Notes under the pieces: model-generated
The model's database searches: none
Told to the model about the DNA's origin: nothing
What the model saw: the letters and a program-made list of their open reading frames with translations, nothing else
Translations under genes and position numbers: made by a program
Source of the DNA: BOG-908 sp965198825
GTDB lineage: Bacteria; Pseudomonadota; Alphaproteobacteria; Acetobacterales; Acetobacteraceae
Length of the DNA stretch: 64,000 nucleotides
NCBI GenBank assembly: GCA_965198825.1
Contig: CBDAQB010000002.1
Coordinates: forward strand, 248,001 to 312,000
Direction: 5' to 3'
Shown here: in pieces, positions 25,227-33,834 of the stretch
Layout of the letters: every line of letters begins with the position of its first letter
Position numbering within the stretch: the stretch's first letter is position 1

Positions 25227-27014
25227 CTAGCGCAGTTCCTCGACAGGCAACACGCCCAGCACGGCAAGGCCGGAGCGGATGACCGTGGCGGTCGCCTCGA
25301 CGAGGGCAAGCCGCGCCCTGGTCTCCACAGGCCGCGATTCCTGTAGGAATCGGAGTGTAGCGTCATCCTGGCCGCGGTTCCACAGCATATTAAAGTCGCC
25401 CGACAAGTCGTGGAGAAAAAAGGCAATTCTGTGGGGCTCGCGTGCCAGTGCCGCGGCTTCCACCACGCGCGGCCACTCGACCAGGCGGCGGATCAGGGCG
25501 ACCTCCGGCTCGGCTGTCAGGCTTGCGAGATCCGCCTCCGCCAGGGCCTCCGGCGCGAGGGCTTCGGCGGGAAACTGCTCGGTGGCGCGGCGCAGCACGC
25601 TGCGGCAGCGGGCGTGGGCGTACTGCACGTAATAGACCGGGTTGTCGCGCGTCTGGGCGACGGCGAGATCGAGGTCGAACTCCATCTGCGCGTCCGATTT
25701 GCGTGTGAGCATGGTGAAACGCACCGCGTCGCGGCCGACTTCGTCGATGAGGTCGCGCAGGGTGATGAAGGTGCCGGCGCGCTTGCTCATGCGCACGGGT
25801 ACGCCGCCGCGCACGACATGCACGATCTGGCACAGCACGATGTCGAGCACCTGGCCATGGTCCGCCAGCGCGCGCACCGCCGATTTCATGCGCGAGACAT
25901 AGCCGCCATGGTCGGCGCCCCAGACATCGATCATCACCTGCGCGCCGCGCGCCATCTTGTCGGCATGGTAGGCGATGTCGTTGGCGAAGTAGGTGTTGGA
26001 GCCATCGGACTTCCGCAGGGGGCGGTCCACGTCGTCACCGAAGCGGGTGGAGGCGAACAGGGTTTGTTCGCGCGCTTCCCAATCGTCCGGCAGCTTGCCT
26101 TTCGGCGGCTCGAGGATGCCCTGGTAGATCAGCCCGCGGTCCTGCAGCGCCGCGATTGCACGCTCTGCCGCGCCGTTCTCGAGCAGTGCGCGCTCGGAGA
26201 AGAACACGCTGTGGACGACGCCCAGTGCTGCGAGATCTTCCTTGATGGAACCGAGCATCTTCGAGATCGTGAAATCCCGTACCTTGTCGAGCCACAGCGC
26301 GGGCTCCGCACCGGTCGCACCTTCTGCCGCCAGGGATGTGCCATAAGTCTCGGCCAGCGCGGCGCCGACGGGAACGAGGTAATCGCCGCCGTATTGCAGG
26401 CCTGTCGGCGTGGCGGCGGCGAATTCCTCCTCGGTCAAGGTGGTGCCGAGCGCCTGCAGGTAGCGCCAGTACGCTGCCCAGGCGAGAGCGATCACCTGCG
26501 CGCCGGCATCGTTGATGTAGAACTCCTTGGTCACGGAATACCCTGCCTTGGCCAGCAGGTTCGACAAGGCATCGCCCACGACGGCACCGCGGCAGTGGCC
26601 GATGTGCATGGGGCCGGTGGGGTTCGCCGACACATATTCGACGTTCACCGTGGTGCCGCGGCCGACCGAACCGTCACCGTAGTTCTCGCGCGCACGCAGG
26701 ATCATCGGCAACTGGTCGCGAAATACCTTGGGCGCGAGACGAAGGTTGACGAAGCCCGGACCCGCCGCCTCGGCACCCGCCACGTCTTCGCGTGCCGCGA
26801 GTGCTTCCACGAGTGCTGCCGCGATGTCGGCGGGCTTGCGGCGCGCGAACTTGGAAACGACCAGCGCGGCGTTCGTCGCCATGTCGCCACGCGAGGCATC
26901 GCGCGCCGGCGTCACCTCGACTTTCGACGCGAGATCGTCGGGAAGATCGGGAACGCTGACGCGCAATGCGGCAAGCACATGCACGCGCATGTCGCTGAAG
27001 AGATTCTGACTCAC
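25227..27014 (-). CDS. argS: Arginyl-tRNA synthetase
   Basis: Class I synthetase charging tRNA-Arg, 595 residues. An N-terminal Add-1 domain precedes the HIGH motif (SANPTGPMHIGHCRGAVVGD). The KMSKS-equivalent is VRMSKRAGTFITL, and the DALR anticodon-binding domain closes the protein. It lies 15 bases upstream of the SPOR gene; the upstream side abuts a vapBC cassette with a gap of only nine bases. Confidence 0.95.
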   Translation of the reverse strand: MSQNLFSDMRVHVLAALRVSVPDLPDDLASKVEVTPARDASRGDMATNAALVVSKFARRKPADIAAALVEALAAREDVAGAEAAGPGFVNLRLAPKVFRDQLPMILRARENYGDGSVGRGTTVNVEYVSANPTGPMHIGHCRGAVVGDALSNLLAKAGYSVTKEFYINDAGAQVIALAWAAYWRYLQALGTTLTEEEFAAATPTGLQYGGDYLVPVGAALAETYGTSLAAEGATGAEPALWLDKVRDFTISKMLGSIKEDLAALGVVHSVFFSERALLENGAAERAIAALQDRGLIYQGILEPPKGKLPDDWEAREQTLFASTRFGDDVDRPLRKSDGSNTYFANDIAYHADKMARGAQVMIDVWGADHGGYVSRMKSAVRALADHGQVLDIVLCQIVHVVRGGVPVRMSKRAGTFITLRDLIDEVGRDAVRFTMLTRKSDAQMEFDLDLAVAQTRDNPVYYVQYAHARCRSVLRRATEQFPAEALAPEALAEADLASLTAEPEVALIRRLVEWPRVVEAAALAREPHRIAFFLHDLSGDFNMLWNRGQDDATLRFLQESRPVETRARLALVEATATVIRSGLAVLGVLPVEELR

Positions 27015-27023
27015 GCAAAGATC

Positions 27024-27434
27024 CTAGTGTGGAAGGGCGGCTAAAGTACGCAGTCCCAGATGACGGCACATCGGCTCGAAGTCACGATCCCGATGGAGCA
27101 GGATATGGTTGTTCGCAATGCAGAAGCTCGCGATGATCAGGTCGATGGTTTTCCTGATGGTTATGCCAAGCGACCGCAGGCGCCGGTAGTGCGAGGCCGC
27201 GAGGATGGCGAGAGCAGGATCGAGCATCGCCGCCGTTTCGAAACGCATCAGCTCGGTTTCCACAAGCCGCGCTTCGCGGTCATCGCGAAGCCCGCGCAGA
27301 ACCTCGAGCAGGACGACGTCGCCAATAATGATCTGATCGCCGCCCTCCCGGACCAGGCTCTTCCACAATTCCGCCTGACGTGTCGGCACATTGTTCAGAC
27401 CATCGATGATGACCGAGCTATCGACCACTATCAC
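27024..27434 (-). CDS. vapC: VapC-type PIN-domain ribonuclease toxin
   Basis: A PIN-fold toxin of 136 residues. The four acidic metal ligands can be placed: Asp5 in MIVVDSSVIID, Glu44 in LLEVLRG, the Asp in TIDLIIASFC, and the Asp in LLHRDRDFEPM. VapC proteins cleave tRNA or rRNA when released from VapB; the target here is unknown. The GTG start overlaps the vapB stop (GTGA), typical of toxin-antitoxin operons. Confidence 0.9.
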   Translation of the reverse strand: MIVVDSSVIIDGLNNVPTRQAELWKSLVREGGDQIIIGDVVLLEVLRGLRDDREARLVETELMRFETAAMLDPALAILAASHYRRLRSLGITIRKTIDLIIASFCIANNHILLHRDRDFEPMCRHLGLRTLAALPH

Positions 27435-27709
27435 TTCGATTTCAGATCGTCTCGCAAGTCGTAGGGTTCGATGGACTCACCGAAGCCGGGCTCATCGAAG
27501 CCGGGCTCCTCAAAGCCGCGGCCCAACCGGCTCTCCGCCAGGTTGCCTTCCCACTGCACCTTGCCAGCCAAGGCCAAGATCCCCTGCCGCTGATGCCGCT
27601 TCAACAACAAGCGCAACCCCTCCTCGACCACCGCCCGCTTGGTCGGCAACCCGGTGACCCTCAAGGTCTCCTCCATCAAGGCATCATCGATGTCGATGTT
27701 TGTGCGCAC
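27431..27709 (-). CDS. vapB: VapB-type antitoxin
   Basis: Antitoxin of 92 residues that should bind VapC and repress its own operon. The N-terminal half matches the VapB/MazE-like DNA-binding family (MRTNIDIDDALMEE, TGLPTKRAVVEEGLRLLL). The C-terminal half is acidic and carries a three-fold repeat (FEEPGFDEPGFGES), encoded by 15-bp tandem units around 27480-27525. This would be the toxin-neutralising tail. A palindromic operator lies 12 bases upstream. Confidence 0.88.
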   Translation of the reverse strand: MRTNIDIDDALMEETLRVTGLPTKRAVVEEGLRLLLKRHQRQGILALAGKVQWEGNLAESRLGRGFEEPGFDEPGFGESIEPYDLRDDLKSK

Positions 27710-27720
27710 GACTTACCCAA

Positions 27721-27750
27721 ATGTGTATGATTAAGCCTCACTATACACAT
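27721..27750. promoter_or_regulatory. Probable VapB operator (inverted repeat)
   Basis: A perfect 8-bp inverted repeat, ATGTGTAT at 27721-27728 and ATACACAT at 27743-27750 with a 14-bp spacer, 11 bases upstream of vapB. VapBC-type operators are usually such AT-rich palindromes over the promoter. The assignment is by position and symmetry only. Confidence 0.6.
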
Positions 27751-27808
27751 ACGAGGCCGGGCGCGCAATGCAGACGATGAAGCGCGAGATGCAGAGACAG
27801 CGTCCAAG

Positions 27809-27951
27809 AATTCGCTAGGCCGAGTCAGCTGGCGTGGTTAGCCGAGCACCGAAGCGGAGCGGACCTTAATGGTCCGTGAGCATCGGAGCATCGTGCGAAG
27901 GCGCGTCTTCGACACGACCTAACCGCGTCAGATGGCCGGCATAGTAGAATT
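27809..27951. repeat. Long imperfect palindrome, element C copy 1
   Basis: Bounded by AATTC...GAATT, with TAGGCCGAGTCAGCTGGCG on the left and CCGCGTCAGATGGCCGGCATAG on the right. It is the reverse complement of the copy at 51080-51197, with about 25 extra bases near its right end. It fills the space between the vapB operator and the dgt 3' end; I see no gene here. Confidence 0.8.
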
Positions 27952-27956
27952 CCTGC

Positions 27957-29105
27957 TCACCCAGGTAAGGATAGGTCGGTCAGTCGGTTATACTCGTCTA
28001 TGGCAAACCGGTCGGTCATGCCCGCGACATAGTCGCAGACGACCTGCGCCGCCTGCGCCGGCTGACCCTCCCCGGCCAGGACGCGCCAGCCGTCGGGCAG
28101 GGTGGACGGGTCCTCGTGCAGCACGCCGAACAGCGCCTCGGTCAGGCGCCGCGCCTTCAGGGTCATGCGGTTGACCTTCCAGTGGCGATACATGCGGGCG
28201 CGCAGGAATTCCTTGATGGCGTGGTTGGCATCCGCCATGCGTGGCGAGAACCCGACCATCGGCTTCTTCGCCCGCCTGATGCCGTCCGCATCGAGGGGCT
28301 CCAGGACGGCAAGGCGCCGCTTCGTCTCTTCCACCAGATCGCTGACCAGGGCATGGATCACCCGCCTGATGGTCTCGTGGCGCAGCCGGTCCGGCGGCAC
28401 GTCCAGCCCGCAGCGCCGGGCCTCCATCAGGGCGGGGCCGACCACGGGCAAATGTGCAATCTCGTCCGGGCCGAACAGGCCGAAGCGCATGCCGTCGTCC
28501 AGATCGTGGCTGTGATAGGCGATGTCGTCCGCGAGCGACGCCACCTGCGCCTCGGCCGACGCGTAGGTTCCAAGCATTAAATCGTGCTTTTGCGAATAGG
28601 CGGCGATGTAGGCGGCCGGCTTCGACAAGGGGCCGTTGTGCTTCACCAGCCCCTCGAGCGTCTCCCAGGTCAGGTTCAGCCCGTCGAACGCGGCGTAACG
28701 CGCCTCTAGGCGTGTCACCACGCGCAGGGTCTGGGCGTTATGGTCGAAGCCGCCCCAGGGCTTCATGCGCGCGTTGAGCGCATCCTCGCCGGCATGCCCG
28801 AACGGCGGATGGCCGAGGTCGTGCGCCAGGGCCAGCGCCTCGGCCAGATCCTCGTCCAGCCCCAGCTCGCGGGCGATGGAGCGGGCGATCTGCGCCACCT
28901 CGATGCTGTGGGTGAGGCGGGTGCGGAAGAAATCCCCCACGTGGTTGACGAACACCTGGGTTTTGTACTGCAGCTTGCGGAAGGCCGAGCTGTGGATGAT
29001 CCGGTCCCTGTCGCGCTGCCAGGGGCTGCGCGTGGGGCTCTCCGGCTCATGATGCAGGCGCCCCCGCATGTGAGCCGGATTGACCGCATAGATCGCTCGT
29101 TCCAT
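27957..29105 (-). CDS. dgt: Deoxyguanosinetriphosphate triphosphohydrolase-like protein
   Basis: HD-domain dNTP triphosphohydrolase, 382 residues; releases tripolyphosphate from dNTPs. The metal-binding set is visible as RLTHSIEVAQIARSIAREL and AHDLGHPPFGHAGEDAL (the HD pair), preceded by RDRDRIIHSSAFRKLQYKTQVF. It belongs to the short dGTPase-like subfamily common in Alphaproteobacteria. The ATG at 29105 is preferred; an earlier in-frame start at 29126 adds seven residues. It diverges from the A-type carrier gene. Confidence 0.92.
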   Translation of the reverse strand: MERAIYAVNPAHMRGRLHHEPESPTRSPWQRDRDRIIHSSAFRKLQYKTQVFVNHVGDFFRTRLTHSIEVAQIARSIARELGLDEDLAEALALAHDLGHPPFGHAGEDALNARMKPWGGFDHNAQTLRVVTRLEARYAAFDGLNLTWETLEGLVKHNGPLSKPAAYIAAYSQKHDLMLGTYASAEAQVASLADDIAYHSHDLDDGMRFGLFGPDEIAHLPVVGPALMEARRCGLDVPPDRLRHETIRRVIHALVSDLVEETKRRLAVLEPLDADGIRRAKKPMVGFSPRMADANHAIKEFLRARMYRHWKVNRMTLKARRLTEALFGVLHEDPSTLPDGWRVLAGEGQPAQAAQVVCDYVAGMTDRFAIDEYNRLTDLSLPG

Positions 29106-29186
29106 CCGCGCGGCGTAGCACCCCATTTCCCCTGCTTCAACGAGCGCCCCTTCAATGCACAGGGCCGGCGCGCTATGTACGCAGCC

Positions 29187-29513
29187 ATGGAAAACCCGCC
29201 GACCTTCGCCGTCTCAGACAGCGCCGCCCGCCGCATCGCCGAGATCGCCCCGGGCCAGGCCCTGCGCGTCGCCGTGCTCGCAGGCGGCTGCAGCGGGTTC
29301 CAATACAAGTTCGAGCTGGACCAGGCGCCGCAGCCGGATGACCTGGTCATCGAGCGGGGCGAGGCACGTGTCGTGGTCGATCCCGCCAGCCTGGACCTGC
29401 TGGGCGGCGGCGAACTGCATTACGCCAACGAGCTGATGGGCAGCTACTTCACGGTTCGCAACCCGAACGCCACGAGCGCATGCGGCTGCGGAACCAGTTT
29501 TGCTATCGACTGA
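29187..29513 (+). CDS. HesB/IscA-family iron-sulfur carrier
   Basis: A-type Fe-S cluster carrier of about 108 residues. The three conserved cysteines are present: Cys in AGGCSGFQYKFELD and the C-terminal pair in SACGCGTSF. The erpA/iscA distinction cannot be settled from sequence alone; in Alphaproteobacteria a gene at this position next to dgt and xthA is often called erpA. The ATG at 29187 is my choice; an ATG at 29175 would add four residues. It is followed by element A copy 8. Confidence 0.88.
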   Translation: MENPPTFAVSDSAARRIAEIAPGQALRVAVLAGGCSGFQYKFELDQAPQPDDLVIERGEARVVVDPASLDLLGGGELHYANELMGSYFTVRNPNATSACGCGTSFAID

Positions 29514-29514
29514 A

Positions 29515-29655
29515 GAAGAAGGAAGCGTGTTCTTTTTTGAAAAAAAGAACCAAAAAACTTTTGCGACTTGGGGACCGAGATCGTGGAACAGCCCAGCCTA
29601 AAGGTCCAAAAGTTTTTTGCTTCTTTTTTTCAAAAAAGAAGCGCTTCCTTCCTTT
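29515..29655. repeat. AT-rich composite palindrome, element A copy 8
   Basis: Full copy between the Fe-S carrier and xthA, both on the plus strand. The left arm is gaacc-type and the right arm gcttc-type, as in copy 1. The core here reads GGGACCGAGATCGTGG, that is, inverted relative to copies 1, 2, 5 and 6. Confidence 0.9.
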
Positions 29656-29671
29656 TCGCCCAGCCAGCACG

Positions 29672-30442
29672 ATGAAAATCACCACCTGGAACGTCAACGG
29701 CATACGCGCCCGCGAGAAAAACATCGCTGCCTGGCTGGAGAAAAACAGCCCGGACCTCCTGCTCATGCAGGAGATCAAATGCGAGGCTGCCGCTTTCCCG
29801 GCCACTTTCGAAGGCCTTGGCTATCACGCCAGCGTCGTTGGCCAGAAAGGCTTTAACGGTGTCGCCATCCTCTCCAAGCGGCCGGTCGAGGTGAAGCAAC
29901 GCTCGCTCCCGGGCCTCTCCGAGGAAGATTCCCAGCCAGCCCGCTACATTGAAATAGACACAGGCGACCTGCGAGTCGGCAACCTCTACCTGCCCAACGG
30001 GAATTCAAACGCCGAAGCCGGTTACGGCCAGAAAATCCGCTGGATGGACGCGCTCGCCACCCACGCTCAAACCCTGCTCGACGCCGATGTCCCCCTCGTG
30101 CTCGCAGGCGACTACAACGTCTGCCCGGAAGACATCGACTACTCCCAAGGCACGCTCAGCTCGACAGACGCCCTCGTGCGCCCCGAAACCCGCGCGCGCT
30201 ACTGGCGCCTCATCTGGGCCGGCCTCACGGACGCCATACGCGCCCTGGTTCCTGCAGGGCCCGTCTACACTTTCTGGGATTACCAAGCTGGATGCTGGCA
30301 GCGCGACCGCGGCCTGCGTATCGACCACATGCTGCTTTCCCCCACCGTCGCTGAACGCATGACATCGGTCACGCCGGACAAAGCCGAACGTGGCCTCGAC
30401 CAGCCATCCGATCACGTGCCCGTGGTGCTCGAACTCGCCTGA
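29672..30442 (+). CDS. xthA: Exodeoxyribonuclease III
   Basis: AP endonuclease/3'-5' exonuclease for base-excision repair, 256 residues. Endonuclease/exonuclease/phosphatase family motifs are visible: TWNVNGIRAR, LLMQEIKCE with the catalytic Glu, LAGDYNVCPEDIDY with Asp and Asn, RIDHMLLS, and the final SDHVPVV with the catalytic His. The ATG at 29672 gives the family N-terminus MKITTWNVNG. Longer versions would translate the repeat. Confidence 0.95.
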   Translation: MKITTWNVNGIRAREKNIAAWLEKNSPDLLLMQEIKCEAAAFPATFEGLGYHASVVGQKGFNGVAILSKRPVEVKQRSLPGLSEEDSQPARYIEIDTGDLRVGNLYLPNGNSNAEAGYGQKIRWMDALATHAQTLLDADVPLVLAGDYNVCPEDIDYSQGTLSSTDALVRPETRARYWRLIWAGLTDAIRALVPAGPVYTFWDYQAGCWQRDRGLRIDHMLLSPTVAERMTSVTPDKAERGLDQPSDHVPVVLELA

Positions 30443-30567
30443 CGCCGGCTGCGGCATTTGTCCGAGCAGTAACGCACCTCGTCCCAAACCTTCGCCCACT
30501 TCTTGCGCCAGGTGAACGGCCGCTTGCAGACCGCGCAGGTTTTTGTGGGGAGGTTGGGTTTTTTCAT
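30412..30567 (-). CDS. DUF2256 family small zinc-finger protein
   Basis: A tiny protein of 51 residues. The DUF2256 core is clear: CAVCKRPFTWRKKW, then VWDEVRYCSDKCRSRR. Four cysteines form two CxxC-like pairs that probably bind zinc. The function of the family is unknown. Its last 31 bases run antisense over the 3' end of xthA, so the reading frame crosses the xthA stop on the other strand. Half an element A follows upstream at 30588. Confidence 0.85.
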   Translation of the reverse strand: MKKPNLPTKTCAVCKRPFTWRKKWAKVWDEVRYCSDKCRSRRQASSSTTGT

Positions 30568-30587
30568 CTGCTTAGGACAAGTGGTAG

Positions 30588-30622
30588 GAAGAAACTTCTT
30601 TTTTCAAAAAGAACGCGCTTGC
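30588..30622. repeat. Element A, degenerate single arm
   Basis: ACTTCTTTTTTCAAAAAGAACGC with a CTTGCTTTC flank; only one short arm, between the DUF2256 gene and the MBL-fold gene. Confidence 0.65.
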
Positions 30623-30625
30623 TTT

Positions 30626-31669
30626 CTAACGACTTGCCGCAGTGCGAATGCGCAGAATACCGTCATCGCTACGCTCCTGCGAGAGCACTCCCAGAGAGAC
30701 CATGTAATTCACGTGCGCGACTGTTTCGGCGAACGCAAAACCCGTCTGGTGCGGGTCCAGCGCGCGTTTGAACAGCACGGGGAGCATGTCGGCGGCGGTG
30801 CGGGGCGCGTCGCGGCAGGCGTCGGCGATCAGGTCGCAGCGCTGCTGGTGGTGTTGGGCGAGTTCGGCAAGGCGGGTGTGCAGGCCGGTGAAGGGGACGT
30901 GGTGGCCTGGGAGGACGAGCACGTCCGGCGGGATCTGCTTCTCGAGGCGGCCTAGCGAGGCGAGGTATTCGCCTAGCGGGTTGGCGTCCGGCTCCATGCT
31001 GCTGACGCCGATGTTGGGTGTGATCTTTGTGAGCACCTGGTCTACGGAGAAGAAGATCCTGTCGGCGGCGCAATGGAACATTGCCTGTTCGGGGGCGTGG
31101 CCGCCGCCGACTGCGACGGTGAAGTCGCGGCCGCCTATGCGCAGCGTCTGGCCTTCGACGAGGCGGAAGAACTGGGTCGGCAGGCCGGTGGTCATGCGGA
31201 GGTAGTGGTGGCCGCCGTCTGCGACATTGACGCTTTCGTCCAGCGGCAGACCCCGCTCGGTGTAGTAGTGCTCGTTGGCGGCGAAGCTCTTGGTCTGCAC
31301 GGCGAGTGTGGTCAGGAAATCCACGCGTGTCATGGCAAGCGGGCACGAGAAGCGCTTGGTCAGCCAGCCGGCGAGGCCAAGGTGGTCGGGGTGGTAGTGC
31401 GAGCAGATGAGGCGGGTGATAGGCCGGCCGGCCAGCACGCCGCCGAACAGGCCTTCCCAGGCGGCGCGCGTCTCGTCGTTGCCTAAGCCGGTGTCGAGCA
31501 CCGCCCAGCCGCCGTCGTCCTCGATGAGGTAGATATTCACGTGGTTGAGCAGGAAAGGCAGCTTGAAGCGCACCCAGAGGATGCCCGGCGCCACTTCCAG
31601 GAAGCCGCCGTTGGCGGGCGGTTCGGGGTAGGGAAATGCGATGGCTTGATCGTGCGTCTGCTTCAGCAT
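30626..31669 (-). CDS. MBL-fold metallohydrolase
   Basis: A beta-lactamase-fold hydrolase of 347 residues. The metal-binding HxHxDH motif is SHYHPDHLGLAG. Additional ligands are likely in AVGGGHAPEQ and LVLPGHHVPFTGL. The family includes glyoxalase II-like and lactonase-like enzymes; the substrate is not identifiable. A C-terminal winged-helix-like stretch (AHVNYMVSLGVLSQE) resembles the BLACT_WH tail. I start at the ATG at 31669; an in-frame start at 31702 is possible. Confidence 0.85.
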   Translation of the reverse strand: MLKQTHDQAIAFPYPEPPANGGFLEVAPGILWVRFKLPFLLNHVNIYLIEDDGGWAVLDTGLGNDETRAAWEGLFGGVLAGRPITRLICSHYHPDHLGLAGWLTKRFSCPLAMTRVDFLTTLAVQTKSFAANEHYYTERGLPLDESVNVADGGHHYLRMTTGLPTQFFRLVEGQTLRIGGRDFTVAVGGGHAPEQAMFHCAADRIFFSVDQVLTKITPNIGVSSMEPDANPLGEYLASLGRLEKQIPPDVLVLPGHHVPFTGLHTRLAELAQHHQQRCDLIADACRDAPRTAADMLPVLFKRALDPHQTGFAFAETVAHVNYMVSLGVLSQERSDDGILRIRTAASR

Positions 31670-31796
31670 GGGGGAACAATGGGTGGCGATGCGCTGCAAC
31701 ACAACTTCGCTGCGTTGGGCCGCCGCGTCGGGCCGCGGTCTTGAGCGTGGGGGGCAGCCCCTCTAGCTTCGCGCCTCCCCGATAGGATCAGACCGC

Positions 31797-33509
31797 ATGC
31801 AACACGCCGCCGCCCGCGTCCTGGCGCTCACTCTGGGCCTGGCGCTGCCTGGCCTCGCGGCCGCGGCACCGGCGGACTACACGGCGGCCGTGGCCGAGTA
31901 TTTCCGCGGCGAGTATGCGGCGCATCCGACCGAGGCGACTGCTGTCGGGCTGCATTTCGGCGATGCGCGGCTGGACGACATTTCGGCCGCCGCCCATGCC
32001 GCAGACATCGCGCGACTGCACGCCATCCAGGACCGCCTGCGCGCCATCCCGGCTGCCGGCCTGTCTGCCATGGAGCAGGACGACAGGGATGTGCTCGTGG
32101 CGCAGATCGGCGGCCAGCTGCTCGAGCTCGAGACCATTCAGCAGTGGCGGCATAATCCTGCCGTCTATGTCGATCTCTCGACGAACGCGGTTTACGAAAT
32201 CATCGAGCGCGACTTCGCGCCGCTGAGCAGCCGGCTGGAGAGCGCCATTGCGCGCGAGGAACAGCTGCCGGCCATGCTGGCCGAGGCACGCAAGAACCTC
32301 ACGGCGATGCCGCCGGTCTTCATCGACATTGCGCAGGAGGAGCTAGCCGGCGCCGTCGGCTTCATTGGCCACGACGTGCCGGAAGCTTTCGACAGCATCA
32401 AGGACGATGCCGCGCGTAGAAGGCTTGCCGACGCGACCAAGAAGGTTCTGGCAGCCTACGCCGAGTACAAGGCCTGGCTGACGGCGCAGAAGCCGAATGC
32501 GCATGGCAGCTTCGTCTTGGGCAGGGACACGCTGCAGCGCCTGCTCGCGGCCGACCTGGTGACGGCCACCCCGGAACAGGTGCTGGCGGCCGGCCGCGCG
32601 CAGCTCGCGAAGGACAGCGCCGCCTTCGAGGTCGCTTCCAAGGCGGTGGATCCGCAATCGCCCACGCATGCGCTGGATGTACTCGGGCAGGATCATCCCG
32701 ACGTCGCGCACATCATTTCGACGGCGCGGGAGGGGCTCGCCGAGCTGCAGCATTTCATCGAGACGAAAAAGATCCTGACGCTACCTTCGAACGCGCTGCC
32801 TGTGGTGGCGGAGACACCGCCGTTCTCGCGCGCTCTGGTGTTCGGCGAGATGGATCCGCCTGGCCCTTACGAGACGCATGCGACGACTGCCTACTACTAT
32901 ATCACGCCACCTGACACGACGGAGCCGAAGGCGGACCAGGAGAAGTATCTCGCCTATTTCAACAGGACTCTCCTCGAGAACCTCTCGGTGCACGAGGCGC
33001 TGCCGGGGCATTTCACGCAGTTCCTGTTCTCGCAGTCGCACCCGCACTGGTCCGACATTCGCAAGACGGCGCACTCCTATACCGCCACGGAAGGCTGGGC
33101 GCATTACACCGAGCAGATGATGCCGGACGAGGGCCTGGGTGCGGGCGATCCCAAACTTCGCCTGGCGCAACTGCAGGATGCGTTGCTGCGCGACTGCCGG
33201 CTGGTCGCATCCATCAGCATGCACACGAGCATCATGACGCTGCCTGAGGCGGCCGAGATGATGGGCAAGCAGTGTTTCCAGCCGCACGACGTCGCCTACA
33301 AGGAGGCACGCCGCGGCACCAGCGACCCGGCTTACTTCAGTTACACACTGGGCAAATTGGAAATCCTGAAGCTGCGCAGCGATGTTCAGGCGAAGGAGGG
33401 AAAAGCTTTTACGCTCGCGCACTTCCATGATCGTTTTCTGAGCGCCGGTCTCGTTCCCATCAGCGTCATCCGCCGCGAGATTATGGGGACAGATGGGCCG
33501 GCACTGTAG
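31797..33509 (+). CDS. Secreted DUF885 family metallopeptidase
   Basis: A protein of 570 residues with a signal peptide (AARVLALTLGLALPGLAAAAPA). DUF885 proteins are M3-like zinc peptidases, and the motif HEALPGH (HExxxGH form) with a downstream EGWAHYTEQMM is present in LSVHEALPGHFTQF. It probably acts in the periplasm on peptides; the substrate is unknown. It stands alone, divergent from the MBL-fold gene, and is followed by repeats. Confidence 0.88.
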   Translation: MQHAAARVLALTLGLALPGLAAAAPADYTAAVAEYFRGEYAAHPTEATAVGLHFGDARLDDISAAAHAADIARLHAIQDRLRAIPAAGLSAMEQDDRDVLVAQIGGQLLELETIQQWRHNPAVYVDLSTNAVYEIIERDFAPLSSRLESAIAREEQLPAMLAEARKNLTAMPPVFIDIAQEELAGAVGFIGHDVPEAFDSIKDDAARRRLADATKKVLAAYAEYKAWLTAQKPNAHGSFVLGRDTLQRLLAADLVTATPEQVLAAGRAQLAKDSAAFEVASKAVDPQSPTHALDVLGQDHPDVAHIISTAREGLAELQHFIETKKILTLPSNALPVVAETPPFSRALVFGEMDPPGPYETHATTAYYYITPPDTTEPKADQEKYLAYFNRTLLENLSVHEALPGHFTQFLFSQSHPHWSDIRKTAHSYTATEGWAHYTEQMMPDEGLGAGDPKLRLAQLQDALLRDCRLVASISMHTSIMTLPEAAEMMGKQCFQPHDVAYKEARRGTSDPAYFSYTLGKLEILKLRSDVQAKEGKAFTLAHFHDRFLSAGLVPISVIRREIMGTDGPAL

Positions 33510-33569
33510 GCGTAAGTCGCACGCGCAGTAGGCATTAATCCGCGGTCGAGATCAGCACTGATTGCTTTA

Positions 33570-33717
33570 GGAAGAAGGAAGCAAGAGCCACACGAAGGGC
33601 GCGAAGGAAGAGCAGCCACGAAGCTCACGAAGAGGCGCGGCCTTCTCCTCCTTCTTCGTGTGCTTAATGACTTTAAACTTTTTTCTTTGCGTCTTTAGTG
33701 TGGTTCTTCCTTCTTCT
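33570..33717. repeat. CCACGAAG-type inverted repeat, element D copy
   Basis: GAAGAAGGAAGC with CACACGAAGGGCGCGAAGG on the left, and GTCTTTAGTGTGGTTCTTCCTTCTTC on the right, enclosing GCCACGAAGCTCACGAAG. It fills most of the gap 33510-33834, together with half an element A; no gene is seen there. Confidence 0.7.
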
Positions 33718-33763
33718 TTTCATCGCCGCCGTGCCAATCTCTCCAATCAGGCCAGGCCAAACT

Positions 33764-33815
33764 GGCAAAATTTTTTGCTTCTTTTTTCTTCAAAAAAGAA
33801 GGCCTCGCTTCTTCC
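33764..33815. repeat. Element A, right half only
   Basis: GGCAAAATTTTTTGCTTC followed by TTTTTTCTTCAAAAAAGAAGG: one arm with a small insertion, 20 bases upstream of the ABC transporter start. The recognisable core is missing. Confidence 0.75.
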
Positions 33816-33834
33816 TTTCATCATCGGAACCCCA

